DNA of 64,000 nucleotides. Source: Litorivivens sp041625575 (GTDB lineage: Bacteria > Pseudomonadota > Gammaproteobacteria > Pseudomonadales > Spongiibacteraceae). The notes below the pieces were generated by a model. The model was not told where the DNA came from. It saw only the letters and a program-made list of their open reading frames with translations, and did not search any database. The stretch is taken from the NCBI GenBank assembly GCA_041625575.1, contig JBFJTG010000004.1, positions 14,591 through 78,590 on the forward strand, given 5' to 3'. This document shows positions 58,588-64,000 of this stretch, piece after piece. The stretch's first letter is position 1. Each line of letters begins with the position of its first letter. The translations under genes were made by a program, and so were the position numbers.

Positions 58588-59960
58588 TGCGACTACCCGC
58601 GCTGCTTCTCCTTGCAAGCGCAGTGAGTGGCTGCGGGGCCGGCTCTCCTGATGCACCGCCCGATGAGGCCTTGTCGGGTGGAGGCACAACCTTCACCAAG
58701 TTAAACCCTAACAGCTCACTGGCGCAGCACGCTTACTCCCAACCGGCAAGTAACCTTAATACTGACGAGCGCGCCTTATTTGTCGTGGGCAATTCGTTCT
58801 TTACTTCACCCTGGGTGTCGGCGCCTTCCTCGGTATCTGCACGCGACGGCCTGGGGCCGCTATTCAATGCCGCTGCCTGTCAGGATTGTCATATTCGCGA
58901 TGGTCGTGGTCGCCCTCCCTCGGGTGGTAGTGCAGTTTCTTCGCTCTTACGCATAGCCATGAGCGACGGCAGTCCGGACCCGGTATACGGAAATCAAATT
59001 CAGGATCGCGCATTGCCCGGCCTCAAGCCGGAAGCGCAGCTCTCAGTGCGATGGCAGTATATCGAGCGTGAGCTGGCGGGCGGTGAACGTGTGCAATTGA
59101 GAAAGCCATTGCCAAAGTTGGAAAATTTGGCTTATGGCGAGCTTAAGGCAACGCACCGAAGTCTGAGGGTGGCGCCCCCTGTTATTGGTCTCGGATTGTT
59201 GGAAATGATTCCGGAGTCGCAATTGCTGGCCGCTGCAGATGAGTCCGACAAGGACGGGGACGGTATTTCCGGCCGGATTAACTGGGTCTATGACCACCAG
59301 AGTCAAAAGCAGATGCCGGGTCGTTTTGGTTGGAAAGCGTCGCAACCGACGGTTCGCCAGCAAAGTTTGGCGGCGTTTGCCAATGACATGGGGATTAGTT
59401 CCACGCTTTTTCCGAAATCGATTTGCACGCAGCTCCAGCCAGGCTGCGACGAGCTTCCCGGTGGAGGGGAACCGGAGCTTGAAATGACGATTGAGAAGGC
59501 CGTATTGTTTTATGTGAGCCATCTTGCGGTGCCGGCGCGAAGAGCGATAGGTGCGCCTGAGGTTGTGACGGGTCGGCGCATATTCGAGGATATTGGTTGT
59601 GCCAGTTGTCACCGGCCAGGTTGGGTAACCGGCGTGAGCGCAGATTTCCCAGCTCTGTCGTTGCAAACAATTTGGCCCTACACCGATCTGCTTCTGCACG
59701 ATATGGGCGCTGGTCTGGATGACGGACTCAGCGAAGGTGAAGCCACCGGGAGTGAATGGCGCACGCCACCGTTATGGGGCATCCATCTGGCTCAGGTGGT
59801 TGGCGGTAAGGGGATTGGCTTTCTCCACGATGGTCGCGCCCGTAATTTTAAAGAGGCGATTATGTGGCATGGTGGGGAGGCCGCCGCCGCCCGCGATGCT
59901 TGGGCGCAATCGAGTCAAGTCGATCGCGAGAAGCTGATTTGGTTTTTGAAATCCTTGTAG
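58587..59960 (+). CDS. di-haem oxidoreductase family lipoprotein (DUF1111)
   Basis: A 457-residue c-type cytochrome. Lipobox VSGC (Cys near residue 16). Two haem sites are CQDCH (98-102) and CASCH (338-342). DGLGPLFNAAACQDCHIRDGRG and FLHDGRARNFKEAIMWHGGEA are hallmarks of the DUF1111 di-haem group, related to MauG and cytochrome c peroxidases. It is coupled to the imelysin gene (TAATG). In many proteobacteria an imelysin, this protein, a second imelysin and a DUF1513 protein form an iron-regulated operon; the last two are missing here. Confidence 0.9.
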   Translation: MRLPALLLLASAVSGCGAGSPDAPPDEALSGGGTTFTKLNPNSSLAQHAYSQPASNLNTDERALFVVGNSFFTSPWVSAPSSVSARDGLGPLFNAAACQDCHIRDGRGRPPSGGSAVSSLLRIAMSDGSPDPVYGNQIQDRALPGLKPEAQLSVRWQYIERELAGGERVQLRKPLPKLENLAYGELKATHRSLRVAPPVIGLGLLEMIPESQLLAAADESDKDGDGISGRINWVYDHQSQKQMPGRFGWKASQPTVRQQSLAAFANDMGISSTLFPKSICTQLQPGCDELPGGGEPELEMTIEKAVLFYVSHLAVPARRAIGAPEVVTGRRIFEDIGCASCHRPGWVTGVSADFPALSLQTIWPYTDLLLHDMGAGLDDGLSEGEATGSEWRTPPLWGIHLAQVVGGKGIGFLHDGRARNFKEAIMWHGGEAAAARDAWAQSSQVDREKLIWFLKSL

Positions 59961-60037
59961 GTTGGGCTTAAAAATTCTTTCGTTTGCCACGATGACTGTT
60001 TGATCAACCACAGGCCAGTATGGATGCAAAACAATAA

Positions 60038-61660
60038 ATGAAGCTCCGAGACAGCAATATTCGGCATCTGAAAGATGAGACCTTTGATGTATTAATCATC
60101 GGTGGTGGCATCAATGGTGCCGTGACCGCCGCGGCATTAGCGACTCGTGGAGTGCGGGTGGGGTTGATAGATCGGGGTGATTTTGCAGGGGGAACCAGTC
60201 AGGAATCCTCCAATCTTGCCTGGGGCGGGATTAAGTACATGGAAAGTGGCGAGTACATGCTCGTACGCAATCTCTGCAAAAGCCGCAATCAGTTGATGAA
60301 GGAATATCCCTCCACCGTTCAGGAGATCAGATTCCTTACCACAATAGCCAGAGGCTTTCGCTGGCATCCAATCGTGCTCTGGCTTGGGACATGGTTGTAT
60401 TGGTTTATCGGCATGGGCGCTACAGCGCGACCACGACTGCTATCTAAACGCGCTATAGCCTCCGAGGCACCCATGGTGGATACGAGTGAAGCCGTTGGTG
60501 GCTTTGAGTACTCGGACGCTTTTCTTTATGACAACGACGCGCGCTTTGTCTTTAATTTTGTGCGCTCGGCTTTGTCTAACGGGTGCATCGCGGCGAACTA
60601 TGTGGAGTGCAAGGGCGCTGAATTTGCGGGCGGCTTATGGCGGGTTGAGGCACGTAATGTTATTAGCGGCGACGATTTTACGGTTCAGGCTAAAGTGATC
60701 GTTAACGCTGCGGGCGCTTGGTTGGATGGGCTTAATCAAGCTACCAATGTAAAGACTCACTATCGGCACCTCTTGTCGAAAGGCATTCATTTGATAGTCG
60801 ATCGTATAAGCGAGGTGCCGCGCGTGCTCACATTTTTTGCGGACGATGGCCGTTTGTTTTTTGCTATCCCGATGGGCACTCGTACCTGTATCGGTACTAC
60901 GGATACCAGAGTTGATACCCCTGAAGTGCATGTGACAGAGGAAGATCAACAGTTTGTATTGGACAATATTAATCGTCGTCTGCGCCTGATCAAGCCGCTA
61001 ACGGCGGGTGATGTTATATCCCGGCGCTGTGGGGTGAGACCGTTGGCGATTAAAGGCAATGTTTCTGGTGAGATTGATTTTCTCCAATTGTCTCGCAAGC
61101 ACGTGATTGAGCTTGATAAACAGCGGCCGCATTTATCGATCTTTGGCGGTAAATTGACCGACTGTATCAATGTTGGCGAAGAAGTGTGTGAACACCTGGA
61201 GACTCTGGGCATAAAACTGCGCTACCCAGATCAAAAATGGTACGGCGAGCCCTCGGTCAGCGTGCGTGAAGAATTTGAACATCAGGCGCGTTTGATGAAG
61301 CTCGATGCAATGACGGCACCCGAATCGTCGGAGCCATTAACGCGTCGTTTGTGGCGCCGCTACGGCGCGCAGGCTATCGGCTTGCTTGAGAATATCCGCG
61401 AAGACAGGTCGCAGGCCGAAGTGCTTATAAAAGGTACGGAATATACGCGCTGCGAATTACGGCAAGCGAGCCGGCGTGAAATGATCGTTAAACTGGAAGA
61501 CTTTCTACGTCGCAGGTCAAAGATTGCTCTGGTAGAGCGGGAAGAAGTAATTCGTGACGCGCCCGGACTGATGGAGGCCTGCGAAATACTTTTTGGGGCT
61601 GAAGCCCGGCTTCGATTTGACGAATATTTTAATGCCCCCAATACGGACATTATTCACTGA
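60038..61660 (+). CDS. GlpD-like FAD-dependent glycerol-3-phosphate dehydrogenase
   Basis: A 540-residue flavoprotein. The FAD loop is DVLIIGGGINGAVTAAALA, followed by DFAGGTSQESSNLAWGGIKYME and CGVRPLAIKGN, GGKLTDCINVGEEV and a C-terminal helical domain (about 400-540). In E. coli GlpD the phosphate-binding block reads HGGLRYLE; here it is WGGIKYME, so His is Trp and Arg is Lys, although the later Arg in GVRPL and Lys in GGKLT are kept. The substrate may therefore be glycerol-3-phosphate or a related alpha-hydroxy acid or polyol phosphate. A 5-codon ATG frame (60020-60037) ends directly against its start codon (TAAATG). No glpK, glpF or glpR is adjacent. Confidence 0.78.
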   Translation: MKLRDSNIRHLKDETFDVLIIGGGINGAVTAAALATRGVRVGLIDRGDFAGGTSQESSNLAWGGIKYMESGEYMLVRNLCKSRNQLMKEYPSTVQEIRFLTTIARGFRWHPIVLWLGTWLYWFIGMGATARPRLLSKRAIASEAPMVDTSEAVGGFEYSDAFLYDNDARFVFNFVRSALSNGCIAANYVECKGAEFAGGLWRVEARNVISGDDFTVQAKVIVNAAGAWLDGLNQATNVKTHYRHLLSKGIHLIVDRISEVPRVLTFFADDGRLFFAIPMGTRTCIGTTDTRVDTPEVHVTEEDQQFVLDNINRRLRLIKPLTAGDVISRRCGVRPLAIKGNVSGEIDFLQLSRKHVIELDKQRPHLSIFGGKLTDCINVGEEVCEHLETLGIKLRYPDQKWYGEPSVSVREEFEHQARLMKLDAMTAPESSEPLTRRLWRRYGAQAIGLLENIREDRSQAEVLIKGTEYTRCELRQASRREMIVKLEDFLRRRSKIALVEREEVIRDAPGLMEACEILFGAEARLRFDEYFNAPNTDIIH

Positions 61661-61690
61661 GCTCGGTGACGCTGCCTCAGTGAACGGGAA

Positions 61691-61720
61691 CTGCCGCTAA
61701 TGCGCAGGCACTGGCGGCAG
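61691..61720. terminator. hairpin between convergent GlpD-like and phosphoesterase genes
   Basis: CTGCCGC (61691-61697) pairs perfectly with GCGGCAG (61714-61720), with a 16-base loop that can form a small inner TGC/GCA stem. There is no T-run, so it is a weak or rho-assisted terminator at best. Confidence 0.3.
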
Positions 61721-61730
61721 TAAGCCACCG

Positions 61731-63203
61731 TTAGGGACTGGGTTGGCAGTTGTAAACGTCCTTGCCAAAGGCAAGCATCCCTTCGGAGGCGGGTAAGCCT
61801 GCATAGCCGATATAGGGCTCTACTCCTTGTTTTGGCGTTAGCGCCGTGATCGCCGCCTGGCGAGTGGCAGGATCCGCACTTTTAAGGTCCAGCATCATTT
61901 GCTGCACGCTGGTGCCCGCGTTTGGATCAAAATGAACTTTGTCCAGGCCAAACAGGTTTTCCAGAGTGCGCAGCATGCTGTAGTGGTTGTATGGGGTGTC
62001 GTTCTGTTTCCCGGGTTGTGTGAAGGGGCTCAGTACCACAGCGCCAAAGCGTCCGCCGCCTGCGCCCAGTAAGCCGTTCAGGCCAGGATCGGCGCCGCGG
62101 TGCTTCAGTCCGCCATCCAGTTCCTGGCCGCAACAGGCTGCATAGTCTTCCTGAGGGTCGCCCTGTCCGAAGTTGGCCTCATCAAACAGAATGACAAGCA
62201 TGCCTGCTTCCCTAAAGGCAGGAGAGTTGGTAATGACGGGTACCCACTCATTCAGAAAACGGTCGGCTTCCAACAGGCCGCCTGGGCCGCCGCTAGTGCC
62301 TTCGCATTGCTGGGCCGTGTCGTGGGCGTTATGGCAGTTGTCGGGCACGATCAGGTTGTAGTTGGGGGTGGTGGCTCTACTTTGTAAAGCGGCTTTCAGG
62401 CCTGGCAGGTTCTGGGCGGAAGAGCCAACCCGTAAATCAATGACATTCTTGTCGCAGCGGGCAAACTCCTCTGCGGTGGCGGCCTGTCCAATGATGCTTC
62501 TATAAAAGAGGAAAGGATTGTGGCGGGCCGCATATTGTTCTGTGGTATCGGAGCCGTTAGTGCCGTCGATTTCATTTAGTGCGGGTCCTACGCAAGTATT
62601 GTCCGTCGGTCGGCCATTAACCCTTGGTTCGCCTTCCTGCTCAAGCGCCATATCTTCCATCCAGCCACGCCAGCTAAGCTGGGTGTTGAACATCAGGTTG
62701 TGCAGGTCCATTTCGTCGACGAGGGTCGGGAAGTTGTCGGGATACAGGCAGCCACTGCCATTGGCCTGGCCGAATTCAAGCACGGGCTGTACGGGGTTGA
62801 AGGGCGTCCACTGGGCGAACATCGCGCAATCAACGTGGGAGGCGGGATTAGGAGCCTGGCCGCCGATCATGGATATATAGTTGCCGGTCGATGCATGAGA
62901 GGTGCCGTAAAATTGCGGGAGTAGCTGCCCGGTCGGTACGACGGTCTCGCGCAGATATTTAGCTACCGATGCCGCTCCGTAGATTTCTTCGAAACTTTTG
63001 TTTTCCAGAACGATAATAAAGACATGTTCTATCGGTGGTGGCGAAGTTTCCGAAAAGCTGTTCGTCGGTGTGCAGGCTTGTGCTTGAGTTGCCGTGCCAG
63101 TAGTTGAGATTGGTGTGCTTTTATCCGATGAGCTGCTGTGGCATCCTGCCAAGCTGAGCGTCACAGCTGCCAAGGCGGCAGCCAAAGTGCGGCTGTGGTT
63201 CAT
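61731..63203 (-). CDS. phosphoesterase family lipoprotein (AcpA/phospholipase C-like)
   Basis: A 490-residue lipoprotein with lipobox LAGC near residue 21. The alkaline-phosphatase superfamily metal and nucleophile regions are visible: EHVFIIVLENKSFEEIYG (with Glu-Asn for metal binding), YGTSHASTGNYISMIGG (nucleophile Ser/Thr region), DEANF and KHRGADPG, GAVVLSPFTQPG and YNHYSMLRTLENLFGL. It resembles acid phosphatases AcpA and non-specific phospholipases C. It has AAGGAAAG before its ATG. It may free phosphate or phosphoalcohols outside the cell, which would suit the neighbouring GlpD-like enzyme, but that link is inferred. Confidence 0.85.
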   Translation of the reverse strand: MNHSRTLAAALAAVTLSLAGCHSSSSDKSTPISTTGTATQAQACTPTNSFSETSPPPIEHVFIIVLENKSFEEIYGAASVAKYLRETVVPTGQLLPQFYGTSHASTGNYISMIGGQAPNPASHVDCAMFAQWTPFNPVQPVLEFGQANGSGCLYPDNFPTLVDEMDLHNLMFNTQLSWRGWMEDMALEQEGEPRVNGRPTDNTCVGPALNEIDGTNGSDTTEQYAARHNPFLFYRSIIGQAATAEEFARCDKNVIDLRVGSSAQNLPGLKAALQSRATTPNYNLIVPDNCHNAHDTAQQCEGTSGGPGGLLEADRFLNEWVPVITNSPAFREAGMLVILFDEANFGQGDPQEDYAACCGQELDGGLKHRGADPGLNGLLGAGGGRFGAVVLSPFTQPGKQNDTPYNHYSMLRTLENLFGLDKVHFDPNAGTSVQQMMLDLKSADPATRQAAITALTPKQGVEPYIGYAGLPASEGMLAFGKDVYNCQPSP

Positions 63204-63293
63204 TGTCTTTCCTTCCCTGAATCTTAGGGGTCTTGGTTATTAGCTTGAGCCTGTACCTATAGATCTATAATAGATAGAACAGGCCTGTCTCTT

Positions 63294-63449
63294 TTATTGG
63301 TTACAGGTGTATAACTTATGTCCTACGGAAATGGAAGCTTTTCGTGTAATTTTTGCGCGCTGGTTCTTCTTTCTTAAGGGCCTGTCTTGGGTGTAAGCTG
63401 CCTGAGCTGTCGTCAGGGAAGCTCTTGTTGTCGTTTGAGTTTTAGCCAT
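63294..63449 (-). CDS. possible small basic protein upstream of rrn
   Basis: A 51-codon frame from ATG 63449 encodes a Lys/Arg/Thr-rich peptide starting MAKTQTTTRASLTTAQAAYT and ending VGHKLYTCNQ. The start lacks a clear ribosome site and an in-frame extension to 63539 runs antisense through the rrn promoter. It is not recognised as a known family. It could be a real small protein or chance; the surrounding 550-base gap otherwise holds only the rrn promoter and leader. Confidence 0.27.
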   Translation of the reverse strand: MAKTQTTTRASLTTAQAAYTQDRPLRKKNQRAKITRKASISVGHKLYTCNQ

Positions 63450-63483
63450 CTGCAATTCTTTTGAAATATTTTCAAGAAAGAGC

Positions 63484-63511
63484 TTGCAGGCGCAGCGCAG
63501 GTGTCTATAAT
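63484..63511 (+). promoter_or_regulatory. ribosomal RNA operon P1 promoter
   Basis: TTGCAG (63484-63489) and a perfect TATAAT (63506-63511) are 16 bases apart, the short spacer typical of rrn P1. The 20 bases just upstream (63458-63480) are strongly A/T rich and fit an UP element. The discriminator after the -10 is ACGCACC, GC-rich as in stringently controlled rRNA promoters. Start of transcription is near 63518, about 240 bases before 16S. Fis, encoded in this window, commonly activates such promoters. Confidence 0.8.
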
Positions 63512-63567
63512 ACGCACCTCTTCTGGAGGCAAGCCTCACAGAGAATCAAAGCCCCGAGCGGTTTTGA

Positions 63568-63579
63568 GCTGTTTAACAA
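63568..63579 (+). promoter_or_regulatory. rrn boxA antitermination site
   Basis: GCTGTTTAACAA matches the boxA core (TGCTCTTTAACA) that loads NusB/NusE and the antitermination complex on rRNA leaders. It lies about 50 bases after the predicted transcript start. Confidence 0.65.
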
Positions 63580-63605
63580 CTAAAAGATTAAGTAATTTGT
63601 GTGGG

Positions 63606-63648
63606 CACTTGTGTAGTTTGATGACGCAAAAGTTATCAGACACAAGTG
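63606..63648 (+). repeat. long hairpin in the rrn leader
   Basis: CACTTGTGT (63606-63614) pairs exactly with ACACAAGTG (63640-63648). Inside, TGATGAC pairs with GTTATCA (one G-U) around a six-base GCAAAA loop. Such leader stems take part in antitermination or early rRNA folding; here it is 3' of boxA, unlike the boxB-boxA order of E. coli. Confidence 0.7.
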
Positions 63649-63757
63649 ACTCGTAGATTTATATTTATGATTAACGGTGTCTGAGCCGGGTTTTTGAATC
63701 ATTCCACGGGTAACTGTGAAAGGGTTCCATCATGTCTTCGGACTGATGTAAAAGATT

Positions 63758-64000
63758 AAACTGAAGAGTTTGATCATGGCTCAGATTGAACGCTGGCGGC
63801 AGGCCTAACACATGCAAGTCGAGCGCGAAAGGTCTTCGGACTGAGTAAAGCGGCGGACGGGTGAGTAACGCGTAGGAATCTATCCAGGAGCGGGGGACAA
63901 CTCGGGGAAACTCGAGCTAATACCGCATACGCCCTGAGGGGGAAAGGTGGCCTCTATTTATAAGCTATCGCTATTGGCAGAGCCTGCGTAAGATTAGCTA
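63758..64000 (+). rRNA. rrs: 16S ribosomal RNA, 5' end (runs off window)
   Basis: The conserved 5' end is clear: CTGAAGAGTTTGATCATGG, GAACGCTGGCGGCAGGCCTA, ACACATGCAAGTCGAGCG and GGACGGGTGAGTAACGCGTA, followed by variable regions V1-V2 up to the window edge. The start is set by alignment to the E. coli 5' end (AAATTGAAGAG). The V1 stem is short (GTCTTCGGAC). The opening and CGCGTAGGAATCTATCC pattern fit gammaproteobacteria of the Cellvibrionales type. Confidence 0.97.

Noticed and set aside
1..64000. CRISPR arrays, insertion sequences, phage genes, tRNA genes
   Set aside because: No regularly spaced repeats, transposase or integrase motifs, terminal inverted repeats or cloverleaf sequences were seen on either strand.

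Overview
The window is a 64 kb piece of a gammaproteobacterial chromosome and is almost entirely coding. Gene order and protein types point to the Pseudomonas/Cellvibrionales side of the class: rpsU-yqeY-dnaG-rpoD divergent from tsaD, lptD-surA-pdxA-rsmA-apaG-apaH, a Vfr-like CRP next to trpGDC, amgK-murU, and a Mg-type HemB. The first 240 bases of a 16S rRNA gene at the right end fit a marine Cellvibrionales-like lineage (Spongiibacteraceae or Halieaceae type). The exact genus cannot be fixed by eye. No phage, plasmid, IS element, CRISPR array or tRNA gene was seen.

Layout. 1-4.3 kb: macromolecular-synthesis operon on the minus strand (rpoD runs off the left edge). 4.4-6.3 kb: tsaD-folB-folK. 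6.4-15.1 kb: minus-strand block of pteridine reductase, cca, apaH, apaG, rsmA, pdxA, surA, lptD (tRNA/rRNA maturation and outer-membrane assembly). 15.2-22.5 kb: plus-strand amgK-murU (peptidoglycan recycling), rpe-gph, then a trp leader with trpE-trpG-trpD-trpC. 22.5-24.8 kb: crp/vfr, an OsmC protein, a glyoxalase-fold protein and coq7. 24.8-36 kb: minus-strand block holding a sensor kinase-like protein, purD, purH, fis, dusB, a zinc-ribbon protein, prmA, accC, accB, aroQ. 36-47 kb: dsbD divergent from a PCuAC copper chaperone, a DUF2333 protein and a YajG lipoprotein; then adenosine kinase, mrcB with a Nudix hydrolase, and secreted or exported proteins of unknown role. 47-51.6 kb: hemB, hemL, a HemJ-like membrane protein and a ClC chloride transporter. 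51.7-57.2 kb: argC, erpA, anmK with an M23 peptidase, tyrS. 57.3-63.2 kb: accessory group of imelysin, di-haem protein, GlpD-like oxidoreductase and lipoprotein phosphoesterase, placed between tyrS and a ribosomal RNA operon. 63.2-64 kb: rrn promoter, leader and 16S start.

The gene order closely follows two separate neighbourhoods of Pseudomonas aeruginosa as remembered (rpoD to coq7, and accB to purD-retS), joined here side by side. The most notable items are: a protein in the RetS position with degenerate histidine-kinase and receiver sites; a short trp leader peptide with two Trp codons and a long-range inverted repeat; an IscR type-1-like box over the erpA promoter; a ClC protein with Val where the antiporter proton glutamate sits; and a CCA enzyme with a degenerate HD domain. 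All functional calls come from reading motifs and gene order; no database search was run.
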